A stretch of DNA of 64,000 nucleotides from an uncultured Phycisphaerales bacterium (GTDB lineage Bacteria; Planctomycetota; Phycisphaerae; Sedimentisphaerales; Anaerohalosphaeraceae): positions 62,001-126,000 of the forward strand of contig CALMLO010000033.1 of NCBI GenBank assembly GCA_937868095.1, read 5' to 3'. A program made the position numbers and the translations under genes. Below, piece by piece: positions 1 through 9,225 of the stretch; within the stretch, counting starts at the first letter, position 1, and each line of letters starts with the position of its first letter. A model generated the notes under the pieces. It was given only the letters and a program-made list of their open reading frames with translations. It did no database searches and was not told the DNA's origin.

Positions 1-2
1 CC

Positions 3-389
3 GGACGCTACGAGGGCTTCGATGAACGCATCCGCATCGGTCTGGGAGCCGAGCAGCTGTCGATCGGCGATTATGTACTTACCGGCGGCGAATTGCCCGC
101 TATGGTGGTCATTGATGCTGTCGTCCGTCTGCTCGACGGCGCACTGGGCGACGGGGCTTCCGCCGCTGATGAATCCTTCAGTGAGGGACTGCTCGAATAC
201 CCCCAGTACACCCGGCCGGAAGAGTTTGAAGGGATGAAAGTCCCGGACATTCTCCTCAGCGGGGATCACGGGCGGATTGCTCAGTGGCGAAATCAGCAGC
301 GCATCGAGAGAACCAGGCAATTTCGACCGGACTTGTGGGAACAGTACGAAGCCCGTAAGAAAAACAGGAAAGACTCTGAAACACAATAA
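3..389 (+). CDS. trmD: tRNA (guanine-N1)-methyltransferase, C-terminal part (5' end outside window)
   Basis: The reading frame is open from the left edge and ends at 389. It begins [10 protein letters not shown] and contains [16 protein letters not shown], the signature of the SPOUT-fold knot of TrmD, which methylates N1 of G37 in tRNAs to prevent frameshifting. The C-terminal DNA/RNA-binding part follows, with [11 protein letters not shown] and [11 protein letters not shown], both typical of the family. About 128 residues are visible, roughly the second half of a 230-250 residue protein. It lies 17 nt upstream of rplS, the usual bacterial ribosome-biogenesis order, so the two are probably co-transcribed. 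The missing N-terminus is due only to the window edge. Confidence 0.95.
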   Translation, partial: GRYEGFDERIRIGLGAEQLSIGDYVLTGGELPAMVVIDAVVRLLDGALGDGASAADESFSEGLLEYPQYTRPEEFEGMKVPDILLSGDHGRIAQWRNQQRIERTRQFRPDLWEQYEARKKNRKDSETQ

Positions 390-406
390 AAGCAGGAGAA
401 CTAACC

Positions 407-775
407 GTGAAAAAAGATTTGATAGACGCAGTTGAAAATAAAAGCCGCAAAAAAGAGATTCCCTATTTCGAAATCGGAGACACCGTGGATGTGCACTGCC
501 GCATCGAAGAAGGCGGCAAGACGCGCGTCCAGGTTTTCAGCGGCATTGTAATTGCCCGCAAAGGACGGGGAATGAATGAGATGTTTACCGTCCGGCGAAT
601 CGTCAGCGACGAAGGCGTCGAGCGTACTTTTCCGCTTCATTCGCCCAACATTGTGGACATCAAGCCGCTCCGCAGCGGCAAGGTGCGCCGTGCCAAACTT
701 TACTACCTCCGGGAGCGCAGCGGCAAGAGCGTGCGGCTGCCCAAGCGGCACAGCAAACACACAGCCACTACATAG
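407..775 (+). CDS. rplS: 50S ribosomal protein L19
   Basis: A 122-residue protein of the normal L19 length, located at the 30S/50S interface. Family landmarks are visible: [33 protein letters not shown], the FTVRRI segment, and the basic C-terminus with [13 protein letters not shown]. The start is GTG at 407, chosen because GGAG at 395-398 sits at a suitable distance and the N-terminus aligns with the family length. It follows trmD closely and precedes a yraN gene by 16 nt, so a trmD-rplS-yraN transcript is likely. Nothing unusual is seen. Confidence 0.97.
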   Translation: MKKDLIDAVENKSRKKEIPYFEIGDTVDVHCRIEEGGKTRVQVFSGIVIARKGRGMNEMFTVRRIVSDEGVERTFPLHSPNIVDIKPLRSGKVRRAKLYYLRERSGKSVRLPKRHSKHTATT

Positions 776-791
776 CCGGCAGAGGCGGTGA

Positions 792-1190
792 ATGTTTCTG
801 TTCGGCACCCGTGCGCGTTTGCTGGCCGATCCGAAGAAACTCGGACGCTGGGGACAGCGCCAGGCCGAACGATTTCTTCGGCGAAACGGCTGGCAGATGC
901 TGGCACGGAACTTCGCCGCCGGCAGCGGTGAAATCGACTTGATTGCCGCCAGCCGCAGCGGCACTATTGCTTTTGTAGAAGTGAAGACCCGGCGAAGCGA
1001 AGCGTTTGCCCCGGCGGTCTCCGCCGTCAACTATCGAAAACAGCAAAAACTCATCCGAACCGCAAAGTGCTTTCTGAGACAATACAAACTCTCCGATTGC
1101 CCTTTGCGGTTCGATGTGATTACGGTCATTCTTCCGAGGCAGGGTCCGCCGCAGATTCGGCACTATCCGGCCGCCTTTCGTCCGAGCTGA
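792..1190 (+). CDS. yraN: YraN/UPF0102 family endonuclease-like protein
   Basis: A 132-residue protein with the UPF0102 pattern. An N-terminal GRWGQRQAERFLRRNGW segment is followed by SGEIDLIA and FVEVKTRRS, the Asp and Glu-x-Lys residues of a restriction-endonuclease-like fold. Family members are often annotated as putative Holliday-junction-resolvase-like nucleases, but the function is not firmly known. The ATG at 792 follows an AGGCGGTGA stretch that can serve as ribosome binding site. Position directly after rplS is common in bacteria. It converges with the minus-strand gene that ends at 1192. Confidence 0.9.
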   Translation: MFLFGTRARLLADPKKLGRWGQRQAERFLRRNGWQMLARNFAAGSGEIDLIAASRSGTIAFVEVKTRRSEAFAPAVSAVNYRKQQKLIRTAKCFLRQYKLSDCPLRFDVITVILPRQGPPQIRHYPAAFRPS

Positions 1191-1191
1191 C

Positions 1192-1917
1192 TCATTCAAG
1201 ATGGACAACGCCATGTTTGCGGTCGGCTACTAACGAAGCGGATTTAATGTAATCATAAAGTTCACGCGGCCGGCGGACTTTTTCAAACTCAAAGACAGGG
1301 TCGGTCTTGTCCTGCGTCATCAAGGTAACCTTCCCGATACCCAGCAGGCAATCCAGCAAAGAACGATGCAGTTTGATATCAATCACCCGAAACATATCCA
1401 GATTGTCCACCTTTCGATTGAAAACGCCGCGATTCCACTCAATTCGGTCCGGCGTTATCTGATAAAGAATGCTCTTTAAATACAGCGCCTTGTACAAAAT
1501 CTTCATTAGAGCCACTACGACGAACAGCGCCCCTGCCCAATGAGCGGCCTTGCAAGCCAGACGCACTGATTCCTGCGCAGCCGTCTGCTCTCCCAAATAT
1601 TTTTCAAAGGGTATCATCAGAGCAATCCCAACGGCCGCAATCAGCAAACCGGATAAGAAGGTGCCGGCCATTCCCCACAAAGAAGGCACCACCCGCATCG
1701 GAGTTGTGCAGGCCGGCCCTGAATCGGTCTTCTGAGCCGCCGGTGTTTCTGAAGGGGCCGGCCGGATTGGCCGACGCAGCCCGCCCACATGGTGCGAGAC
1801 CGGCAGCGAATCCTCATCCTCCGTCAGGAACTCTTTGCAATAACGGCATTTCACGGCATCTGCAAGAATCATCTCGCCGCAGAATGGACACGGCTTTGTT
1901 TTTCGCGGATTTTCCAC
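1192..1917 (-). CDS. Zinc-ribbon and bacterial PH-domain membrane protein
   Basis: About 241 residues. The N-terminus has a short zinc ribbon with two CxxC pairs (PCPFCGEM and CRYCKEF), followed by a proline-rich linker. Two hydrophobic segments follow (around SLWGMAGTFLSGLLIAAVGI and AGALFVVVALMKILY). The C-terminus resembles a bacterial PH (bPH2/YdbS-like) domain, with ITPDRIEWNRGVFNRKVDNL and DPVFEFEKVRRP. The start chosen is GTG at 1917, because a strong GGAAAGGAG lies just upstream; a longer ATG start at 1965 lacks such a site. Such proteins are membrane-associated and of unknown role. It is transcribed alone and converges with yraN. Confidence 0.75.
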   Translation of the reverse strand: MENPRKTKPCPFCGEMILADAVKCRYCKEFLTEDEDSLPVSHHVGGLRRPIRPAPSETPAAQKTDSGPACTTPMRVVPSLWGMAGTFLSGLLIAAVGIALMIPFEKYLGEQTAAQESVRLACKAAHWAGALFVVVALMKILYKALYLKSILYQITPDRIEWNRGVFNRKVDNLDMFRVIDIKLHRSLLDCLLGIGKVTLMTQDKTDPVFEFEKVRRPRELYDYIKSASLVADRKHGVVHLE

Positions 1918-2063
1918 AAAAACTCCTTTCCAAATTCTGATATGAAAGGATTCTTCTCTTTTCAACCATCGTCGAGTTTCGTGTTATCTCTTGAAAAACC
2001 ATCGGTTTACAGTATAATCCGGAATTTAGGAATCCAAAATCTTTTTCGCGGAGCAATGAAGGT

Positions 2064-3392
2064 ATGGCTTTACCGGTTGTGGCTATTATCGGACGTCCGA
2101 ATGTCGGCAAGAGCAGTCTGCTCAACTCGCTGGCCGGCGAGCGCATCAGCATTGTTGACCCGACAGCCGGCGTAACACGCGACCGGATCAGCACCATTCT
2201 TTGCCACGCCGAGCGCTACTTTGAGCTGGTAGATACCGGCGGCTGGGGCATTGTGGACGCGGACGCCCTGGAAGAGCACGTTGAAAACCAGATTTTGCAG
2301 GCCATCGGCAGCGCCGATCTGGTCGTGTTTCTGGCGGATATTCGCGAGGGTCTGACGCCGCTTGACACGGAAATAGCCGCCCTTCTGCGAAAGCACAATC
2401 TGCCGGTTATCCTGGCCGCCAATAAGGCCGACAGTCCTGCCCAGCTGGCCGGCGCAGGCGAGTTCGGCAAACTGGGCTTTGGGGAGCCCATCTGTATTTC
2501 CGCCGAGCAGAAAATCAACCGAACGGAACTGCTGGACCGCATCGTAGAGGCCTTGAGCCATTTGCCTGCGGAAACGCCGAAAGAGGCCGAGATGAAACTG
2601 GCTATTGTCGGCCGCCGCAATGTAGGCAAAAGCACCTTTCTGAATGCGGTCGTGGGGGCGCCTCGCGTCATCACCAGCGAAATCCCAGGCACAACCCGCG
2701 ACGCCGTCGATGTCCGCTTCGAAAAAGACGGACGGTGTTTTGTGATAATTGATACCGCCGGCGTACGAAAAAAAAGCCGTATGCAGAACGATATTGAGTT
2801 CTACGGCTATACCCGTGTGCTCCGCAGCATCCGACGGGCGGATGTGATTCTGCTGATGATGGATGCGACGGAGCCGGTCTCGGATGTTGATAAAAAACTG
2901 GCTCATTTGATTCAGGATGAATACAAGCCCTGCATCCTCATCATCAACAAATGGGACCTGGCCAAGGGTAAGGCCCATTCGCAAGACTATGCGGATTACC
3001 TCGAGAAGACAATGGCCGGCCTTCGTCATGCGCCGATTGCCTTCACCACGGCCCTCGAAGGGAAAAACATTCAAAGTGTGCTGGATTTGGCAATGGAGTT
3101 GTTTAAGCAGGCCTCTGTGGAAATCCCGACAGCCAAACTCAACAAGGTTGTCCGCCAGATTGAAGAGGAGAAGGCCGGCGGATACAGCCGGGGTCTGACG
3201 CCAAGAATTTATTATGCCACGCAGGTGGCCGTGCGGCCGATCACACTGCTGCTGTTTGTCAACCGCCTCAACCTGTTTGACCCGGCTTACCAGCGGCATC
3301 TGGTCCACCAGTTTGGAGAACTCCTTGGAATTGAAGAGGTTCCGATACGGCTCCTGCTGCGTCCAAAAACTACTGGAAAAAAGGAAGAATAA
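2064..3392 (+). CDS. der: Ribosome-associated GTPase Der (EngA)
   Basis: A 442-residue protein with two tandem GTPase domains, the hallmark of Der, which acts in 50S subunit maturation. The first domain shows the P-loop GRPNVGKSSLLN, DTGGWG and NKAD. The second shows GRRNVGKSTFLNAV, IDTAGVRKKS and NKWDL. The C-terminal KH-like domain includes the RGLTPRIYYATQ and RPITLLLFVN segments. The length matches the family. The ATG at 2064 is preceded by AATGAAGGT, a weak ribosome binding site, but it gives the canonical N-terminus MALPVVAIIGRPNVGKS. The next gene on the same strand begins 24 nt downstream. Confidence 0.97.
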   Translation: MALPVVAIIGRPNVGKSSLLNSLAGERISIVDPTAGVTRDRISTILCHAERYFELVDTGGWGIVDADALEEHVENQILQAIGSADLVVFLADIREGLTPLDTEIAALLRKHNLPVILAANKADSPAQLAGAGEFGKLGFGEPICISAEQKINRTELLDRIVEALSHLPAETPKEAEMKLAIVGRRNVGKSTFLNAVVGAPRVITSEIPGTTRDAVDVRFEKDGRCFVIIDTAGVRKKSRMQNDIEFYGYTRVLRSIRRADVILLMMDATEPVSDVDKKLAHLIQDEYKPCILIINKWDLAKGKAHSQDYADYLEKTMAGLRHAPIAFTTALEGKNIQSVLDLAMELFKQASVEIPTAKLNKVVRQIEEEKAGGYSRGLTPRIYYATQVAVRPITLLLFVNRLNLFDPAYQRHLVHQFGELLGIEEVPIRLLLRPKTTGKKEE

Positions 3393-3416
3393 TCGTCATT
3401 TTCTGTTCCGCCGCTG

Positions 3417-5420
3417 ATGACAGAGAAAACGACAAAACCTGAGCCCGAATCTTCCTGCAAGGCGGCTTGTTTTGTTCAGCGTTTTCGGCATCCGCTTTTT
3501 ATATGCCTGCTGGTGCTTTTGACCTGGTCGGCCTTCAGCAATATTCTCGGCAATGATTTTATCGATTTTGATGATACCGAATACATTGTCGATAATCCCT
3601 ATGTGCGGATGGGTTTGACCAAAGAATCGGTGCAATGGGCCTTTACACATTTCTTTATGGGCAACTGGCATCCGCTGGCGCTGCTGAGCCACATGGCGGA
3701 TGTCGAACTGTTCGGGCTGGACCCGGCCGGCCATCATTTGAGCAGTCTTCTGCTTCACATGCTCACTGCCCTGATTTTGTTTGAATGGCTGTACCGATTG
3801 ACCGGCGCTTTCTGGAGCAGTGCGGCGGCGGCGCTTTTGTGGACCGTTCATCCGCTCCGCGTGGAATCCGTCGCCTGGGCAGCCGAGCGTAAAGATGTGC
3901 TCTGCGGCTTCTTCGGCATCCTTGCGCTGTGGGCCTACACGGCTTATGCGCGGCGGCCGGCTTTTTGCCGATACGGTCTGACCATCGTTTTTTTCCTTCT
4001 GGGCCTGCTGTCCAAAGGAATGATTGTCACCTGGCCGTTTCTGTTTCTTCTGCTGGATGTTTGGCCGCTGGGACGGTTCCGGCAAAGGCAGGATGCGGCT
4101 CGACTCTTTGCTGAAAAACTCCCTTTCTTCGCCATTTCTTTTCTATTCAGTCTGATTCTTTTGTATGCACAAAAACACGGCGGGGCCGTCAGTGACTGGG
4201 CGGTCTGCCCGTTTCCGATTCGCCTGGAAAATGCGGCCCTTTCCTATTTTCGCTATCTGTGGAAAATGATCTGGCCGGCGGGGCTTTCGATTCTGTATCC
4301 ATTCTGGCCTCAGTTTCATCCGCTGCGGCTGGCGGCGGCATTATTCGGGCTTGGTGCAGTCAGCGCGGCCGCCTGCACTCAAATCCGGAAACGAGGGTGG
4401 ATTTTTACGGGATGGTTCTGGTATGTGATTACGCTGCTTCCTGTGATCGGCCTTGTTCAAATCGGCCGGCACTGTATGGCGGATCGTTATACATATTTGC
4501 CTTCCATCGGAATTAATATTGCCGTTCTTTGGTCCGTCCGTCAGTGGGCCTGCCGAAACCGCCTTCGGACGATGCTGTCCGCCGCTGCTTTTATGCTAAG
4601 CATCGGTGCCTTTCTGTTTGTCTCATGGATGCAGACATACCGCTGGCAGAACACCCTCACGCTTTTCGAACACTCAATTCGTGTAACGGGCGACAACCCG
4701 ACCCTCGAAATCAACCTTGCCTATCGTCTGGCCAAACTTGGGCAGATAGAGCGGGCGATTGAAATGACCGAGTCGGTGCTTCAGCGCCACCCCAAACTGT
4801 ATCAGGCGGCGGTCAATCTCGGCTCGTTCTATCTGCAAAAAAAGGACTATACGGCGGCCCTTTCGTATCTTCAGAAGGCCCTTTTGAACCATCCCCAGCG
4901 CCGCGAGGAGGTGCTTGGCTATCTGGGGGCCGTCTATAAGCAAATGGGACAATTGGACACGGCCGAACAATATTTTCAGGAGTGCTTGCGAAGCAATCCT
5001 CATCATGCCCGCGTGCTCACGGAACTGGGGGAAATCCGCCTTCAGCAGGGCCGTCCCGCCGAGGCCGTCGATTTATGGCAGCAGGCCCTCGGCGCAAATC
5101 CCTATTTCCTGCCGGCTCTTGAAAATCTGGCATGGACACGGGCCGTATGTGCAGACGAATCCATCCGTCAGCCCGAAAAGGCGCTCGAACTGGCGCAGCG
5201 GCTGTGCGCTCTTTCCAGCCGAATCACCCCCCGGCAGCTGGATATTCTGGCGGCCGCTTATGCCGCCTGCGGAGATTTTCAGCGGGCGGTGATGCTCGCC
5301 GAACAAGCCCTCCAACTGCTCGCCGACGACACAGATGCCCTCCGAACCGGCATCGAAGAGCGGCTGCGGCAATATCAGTCCGAAAAACCTTTCCTTGAAA
5401 AAGATTGCATGGAGAAGTAA
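3417..5420 (+). CDS. Polytopic GT-C-like membrane protein with C-terminal TPR repeats
   Basis: A 667-residue protein. The first ~390 residues hold about ten hydrophobic segments with the signature FIDFDDTEYIVDNPYV in the first external loop, then GNWHPLALLSHM and WTVHPLRVESVAWAAERKDV. This arrangement is typical of the TMTC-like/PMT-like (GT-C fold) proteins common in planctomycetes and deltaproteobacteria. The acidic DD pair is where such glycosyltransferases place catalytic acids. The remaining ~270 residues carry several TPR repeats (for example KDYTAALSYLQKALLNHPQ and GQLDTAEQYFQECLRSNP). It may glycosylate or assemble surface proteins, but substrate and activity are unknown. It follows der at short distance and may share its transcript. 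Confidence 0.8.
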   Translation: MTEKTTKPEPESSCKAACFVQRFRHPLFICLLVLLTWSAFSNILGNDFIDFDDTEYIVDNPYVRMGLTKESVQWAFTHFFMGNWHPLALLSHMADVELFGLDPAGHHLSSLLLHMLTALILFEWLYRLTGAFWSSAAAALLWTVHPLRVESVAWAAERKDVLCGFFGILALWAYTAYARRPAFCRYGLTIVFFLLGLLSKGMIVTWPFLFLLLDVWPLGRFRQRQDAARLFAEKLPFFAISFLFSLILLYAQKHGGAVSDWAVCPFPIRLENAALSYFRYLWKMIWPAGLSILYPFWPQFHPLRLAAALFGLGAVSAAACTQIRKRGWIFTGWFWYVITLLPVIGLVQIGRHCMADRYTYLPSIGINIAVLWSVRQWACRNRLRTMLSAAAFMLSIGAFLFVSWMQTYRWQNTLTLFEHSIRVTGDNPTLEINLAYRLAKLGQIERAIEMTESVLQRHPKLYQAAVNLGSFYLQKKDYTAALSYLQKALLNHPQRREEVLGYLGAVYKQMGQLDTAEQYFQECLRSNPHHARVLTELGEIRLQQGRPAEAVDLWQQALGANPYFLPALENLAWTRAVCADESIRQPEKALELAQRLCALSSRITPRQLDILAAAYAACGDFQRAVMLAEQALQLLADDTDALRTGIEERLRQYQSEKPFLEKDCMEK

Positions 5421-5474
5421 AAATAAATACCGCAAAAAGAAGAGACCTTATTCATTCAGAAAGAGAGACTGATT

Positions 5475-7259
5475 ATGGATGCACTTCTTTTGATGGTCGT
5501 ATGCGGAGCCGGCTATCTGCTCGCCTACCATACCTACGGGCGATTTCTGGCGCGCAAAATCTTCAAACTTGACCCGCAAGCCGCAGTGCCCAGCCAACAA
5601 CTGGAAGACGGCGTGGACTATGTCCCTTCCCGCAAAGAAGTTATCTTCGGTCATCACTTTACCTCCATCGCCGGCACAGGGCCTATTGTGGGGCCGGCCA
5701 TCGGCATTATCTGGGGATGGCTGCCGGCTATTCTGTGGGTTACCCTCGGCTGCATTCTGATGGGGGCCGTGCACGATTTCGGCACGCTGGTGATTTCCCT
5801 CCGCAACGAAGGCAAAAGCGTTTCGGAAATTGCCGCCCGCTATATTAACAAACGTGTCCGGCTGATTTTCTTCTTGATTGTGTTTCTGGCACTGCTGATT
5901 ATCATCGCCGTCTTCGGTGTGGTCATTGCGACGGTATTCAAACTTTATCCGGAATGCATTCTTTCTGTCTGGCTGCAGATTCCTATCGCCGTTGCCCTCG
6001 GCTGGGCGATTTACAAGAAAAATGCTTCGCTGAAGTCCTCGACTTTTCTGGCTGTGCTTGCGATGTATGCGACAGTGGCCCTCGGGGCCTGGCTGGAAAG
6101 TTTCTGGAAGAGTCAGTACGGCCATAGTCTGTTTGCGTTTCTGGACTCCTGGCCTATTCCTTCTACAGGAACCTGGACTCTGCTGCTGCTTGTCTATTGC
6201 TATTTTGCCTCCACTCTGCCGGTGACAACCCTGCTTCAGCCGCGTGATTATATCAACGCCTGGCAGCTGTTTCTTATTATGGGCGTGCTGGCGCTTTCCG
6301 TTCCTGCGGCGGCCTTTCGGTACGAGCAGTTTCATTTGACTGCACCAGCGTATCATCCCCGCTTTGCCGATGTGCCTCCGCTGGTGCCGATGATGTTTGT
6401 AACCATTGCCTGCGGCGCTATCAGCGGATTTCATTCCCTCGTGGCCAGCGGCACCAGCCCCAAACAGATTTCACGCGAAACCGATGCGCAGTTCATCGGA
6501 TACGGCTCGATGCTTGTGGAGGGAATGCTGGCTGTTTTGATGATCCTCTGCCTTGCAGCCGGCGTCGGGTTGGGCAGCGGCGATTTAAGCGGACGAGCGG
6601 CCTGGGACCACTTCTATACCGGCTGGATGGAAGGGCGAGGGTTAGGGAGCAATCTGGAGCCGGTGGTTCTTGGGGCTTCCAATATGCTTTCGGCCCTGGG
6701 GATTCCGGCGATTCTGGGGGCAGCGATTATGGGCGTGTTTGTCTCTTCGTTTGCCGGTACAACCATGGATACCGCCGTCCGCATTCAGCGGTACGTCATT
6801 GGAGAACTGGCTTGCGATTTCAAACTGCCGCGGCTGGCCAACCGCTGGACCGCCACTACGCTGGCAGTGCTCACGGCCGCTGCGGTGGCCTTTATCCATA
6901 CCTCCGGCGGCAAGATTACCTTTGGGGCCGATGCCACCGGTGCTCTGCGGCTGTGGCCGCTGTTCGGAACGGTCAACCAGCTGCTGGCGGCTTTGGCGCT
7001 TCTGGTGGTTACAATGTATCTGAAACGCAGCGGCGGGAAAAAACATCTTGTTGCCGCCATTCCTTGTGTGCTGATGCTCCTGCTGACCGGCTGGGCAATG
7101 GTTCTCAATGAAATCAGTTATTACCGGCAGCAAAACTGGCTCCTGGCCGGCTTAGGGGCGACGGTGTTTCTGCTGGCCTGCTGGATGACTGTGGAAACAG
7201 CTATCTTATTCTTCAGGCCTGCTTCTAAGGAACCGGCAGAGGGACCGGAGAAGAACTAA
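5475..7259 (+). CDS. cstA: Carbon starvation protein CstA family transporter
   Basis: A 594-residue membrane protein with many transmembrane helices. The family signature is clear: YHTYGRFLARKIF near the N-terminus, FGHHFTSIAGTGPIVGPAI, GAVHDFGTLVISLRN and SGFHSLVASGTSPKQI. Members are peptide or pyruvate uptake systems induced during carbon limitation. The length corresponds to the shorter CstA type. The ATG at 5475 follows AGAAAGAGAG at about ten nt. The last 35 nt overlap the 3' end of the minus-strand cdaR gene, a tail-to-tail arrangement. No regulatory gene for it is visible nearby. Confidence 0.93.
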   Translation: MDALLLMVVCGAGYLLAYHTYGRFLARKIFKLDPQAAVPSQQLEDGVDYVPSRKEVIFGHHFTSIAGTGPIVGPAIGIIWGWLPAILWVTLGCILMGAVHDFGTLVISLRNEGKSVSEIAARYINKRVRLIFFLIVFLALLIIIAVFGVVIATVFKLYPECILSVWLQIPIAVALGWAIYKKNASLKSSTFLAVLAMYATVALGAWLESFWKSQYGHSLFAFLDSWPIPSTGTWTLLLLVYCYFASTLPVTTLLQPRDYINAWQLFLIMGVLALSVPAAAFRYEQFHLTAPAYHPRFADVPPLVPMMFVTIACGAISGFHSLVASGTSPKQISRETDAQFIGYGSMLVEGMLAVLMILCLAAGVGLGSGDLSGRAAWDHFYTGWMEGRGLGSNLEPVVLGASNMLSALGIPAILGAAIMGVFVSSFAGTTMDTAVRIQRYVIGELACDFKLPRLANRWTATTLAVLTAAAVAFIHTSGGKITFGADATGALRLWPLFGTVNQLLAALALLVVTMYLKRSGGKKHLVAAIPCVLMLLLTGWAMVLNEISYYRQQNWLLAGLGATVFLLACWMTVETAILFFRPASKEPAEGPEKN

Positions 7260-8271
7260 CCGGAATCAGACGAATCCGCACCATCGCCGGCGGGTCCGGT
7301 GCCTCAATCAATCCGCGCCGGAGCAAATCCTGAGGGAAATTATAAATCACCGGACGGGGCGGGGTCTGCTCCAGCAACTGATCGCCGGGGAGGACTTGAA
7401 TCAGCAGATGATAGGGCTGCAGCTGGTATTGAGTTTTCGCCTCCGGAGTCGAGCGGAAATGAATGGTTTTTAAATCATCCAGTATCTCCACTTTGTACGC
7501 CCCGACCAGCTCCGCCGGCATAATAAATCCAATGCGGTCGGAGGTAGTCTGAAAGACCTGAGCTTCCAGGGGCAGCGAGGAGGGCATTCTTACCAACACA
7601 GTCTGGGAGGCATACTGCCGTTTTTCGCCGGGCCCCAACACAATAAACGGTCGTTCTCGAACAGGCCGAAAACGAGCGGTCTCAATCTGGTTGGCTGTGA
7701 GCACCACCCGAGCGGCCGTTTCTTTTCCTTCCTGAACATACATCGGGACTGTCGCGGGTTCAACGCTCTCAGGGACGAGCAGCTGGTTGGCTTCATCTCT
7801 GATCTCCACCGGCACTTCCTTCAAAACCAGCCGCTCCACTTGCACCCGGACGCTGGCAGGGTCGCAACCCACCACAGACAGAGCCAGTGCCCGCAACCGC
7901 ACCCCTTGGCGAATCAATTCTTCCAGAGAAATTTGGTATGTTCCCGGCTGGGTATGTCCATATTCCTTGGGGTCATAGTAAAAATCCAGCCGTTCCCGAT
8001 AGGGGTCGGCCTCGGGGGCGCGATGCCGTTTTTCCAGTTCTGCTATCTTGGCCGGCGCACCGCGAAAGGTGATTTTCACAGCCAGCCGGCTCTTGCCGTC
8101 TTCAAAGGTAACGAAATAATCGGGCTCAGCGCTCGGCGACAGTTCGACGGAACCAAACAGGGAGGTTTCCTTCTCCAGAGACAGAAAGGCCCACGCCCAT
8201 ATTATGACCGCTAAGAAGGCCGCCATCGCGATTTTTTTTAATTTCGCCGCCACTGCAAAATTCCCAAACAA
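7225..8271 (-). CDS. cdaR: YbbR-domain protein, CdaR-like regulator of diadenylate cyclase
   Basis: A 348-residue protein with one N-terminal membrane anchor (KKIAMAAFLAVIIWAWAFLS) and an extracytoplasmic remainder of beta-rich YbbR-like repeats, including VPVEIRDEAN-type strand segments. In other bacteria CdaR binds and modulates CdaA. The start codon follows the cdaA stop directly (the genes abut at 8271/8272), so the pair is almost certainly translated from one message. Sequence similarity alone is moderate; the call depends partly on the neighbour. Its 3' end overlaps the cstA 3' end by 35 nt on the opposite strand. Confidence 0.8.
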   Translation of the reverse strand: MFGNFAVAAKLKKIAMAAFLAVIIWAWAFLSLEKETSLFGSVELSPSAEPDYFVTFEDGKSRLAVKITFRGAPAKIAELEKRHRAPEADPYRERLDFYYDPKEYGHTQPGTYQISLEELIRQGVRLRALALSVVGCDPASVRVQVERLVLKEVPVEIRDEANQLLVPESVEPATVPMYVQEGKETAARVVLTANQIETARFRPVRERPFIVLGPGEKRQYASQTVLVRMPSSLPLEAQVFQTTSDRIGFIMPAELVGAYKVEILDDLKTIHFRSTPEAKTQYQLQPYHLLIQVLPGDQLLEQTPPRPVIYNFPQDLLRRGLIEAPDPPAMVRIRLIPVSSSPVPLPVP

Positions 8272-9099
8272 TTACTGCTGCTTGTCCGCCTGCTGCTCCG
8301 TTGCCTGCTCCCCCTGTTCGAGGGCTTCCTTGAGCACTTTTCGAAGTTGGGATTCCGTTACATTTCGCTCCAGTTTTCCATCGGAAGCGATAGAAATAAT
8401 TCCCGTCTCCTCACTGACAACAATTACCAGGGCATCGGAACTGGCAACCAGTCCCAGAGCCGCCCGGTGTCGAGACCCAAGGGAGCCGACCGCACTTTCT
8501 CCTTCCGCCAGCGGCAGCTGAACCCTGGCGGCCACGAGGCGGTCTCCCCGAATAATCAGGGCCATATCGTGCAGGGGAGTACCCGGATAAAAGATGGTTT
8601 TTATCAACTCCGCTGTAATTCTGGCATCCAGCCGCACACCCGTTTCGATAAACTCGCCGAGGCCTACTTTTCTTTCAATAACCAAAAGGGCACCCGTACG
8701 GGTAGCCGCCATTTGAGAAACCGCAGAGATGATTTCCTCCACTCCCCGGCTGATTTGCTGCCGGGAGCTGGCCGAGAAAAGGGAGGTTTGCCCAATCCGG
8801 ATGAGGGCCCGACGAATTTCCGGCTGGAAGGCGATAATGGCCACCACCAATACCGCCAGCAAAAAGCCGTTAAACAAGAAGGCAATCCGCTCCATTCCGA
8901 AGGTCTTGACCCCTACGTTAAGTATCAGGGAGCCAACTGCCAGAACCAGCACTGTTCCTCGAAGCAGACGCTCTCCGCGTGTTCCTTCGAGAAAATTCAG
9001 CACGGCATAGATGACCGCGCCGATAATGAAAAGTTCAGCCAGAATAATAAGCCGCTCATAGAGGGAAATGCTTAAGATGTGCTCAACAATCACCTGCAA
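8272..9099 (-). CDS. cdaA: Membrane diadenylate cyclase CdaA (DisA_N domain) with altered DGA motif
   Basis: About 275 residues. Three N-terminal membrane helices end in the typical FQPEIRRALIRIG, followed by a DisA_N cyclase domain that makes c-di-AMP from two ATP. The GSRHRAALG (RHR) motif and SEETGIISI are intact. The usual LHDGA motif instead reads LHDMA (Asp178-Met179-Ala180), so the conserved Gly is replaced. The start is TTG at 9099 or GTG at 9093; an in-frame stop just upstream excludes a longer form and neither start has a good Shine-Dalgarno. A 27-codon ORF (9090-9173) ends across this start and could couple translation. It pairs with cdaR. Confidence 0.88.
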   Translation of the reverse strand: MQVIVEHILSISLYERLIILAELFIIGAVIYAVLNFLEGTRGERLLRGTVLVLAVGSLILNVGVKTFGMERIAFLFNGFLLAVLVVAIIAFQPEIRRALIRIGQTSLFSASSRQQISRGVEEIISAVSQMAATRTGALLVIERKVGLGEFIETGVRLDARITAELIKTIFYPGTPLHDMALIIRGDRLVAARVQLPLAEGESAVGSLGSRHRAALGLVASSDALVIVVSEETGIISIASDGKLERNVTESQLRKVLKEALEQGEQATEQQADKQQ

Positions 9100-9225
9100 G
9101 GGTTGTCATTCCAATCATTGGGGGCCGTGTCAGGACCTGATGCCTGCTTGACGACCTGTTTGGTCAGCCGCATCGTATCAGAAAAGCCAGCGTTTTTCTT
9201 GTTTGCAGTTATGCCGGGTCCGCTT

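Noticed and set aside
401-1214. Long minus-strand frames over rplS and yraN
   Set aside because: They are antisense to two clearly recognised genes and show low-complexity translations without family motifs.
2070-3308. 412-codon minus-strand frame over der
   Set aside because: It is the antisense shadow of a well-conserved GTPase and has no recognisable domain.
5448-6434. 328-codon minus-strand frame over cstA
   Set aside because: Basic, Gln/Arg-rich translation typical of an antisense shadow; cstA motifs are intact on the other strand.
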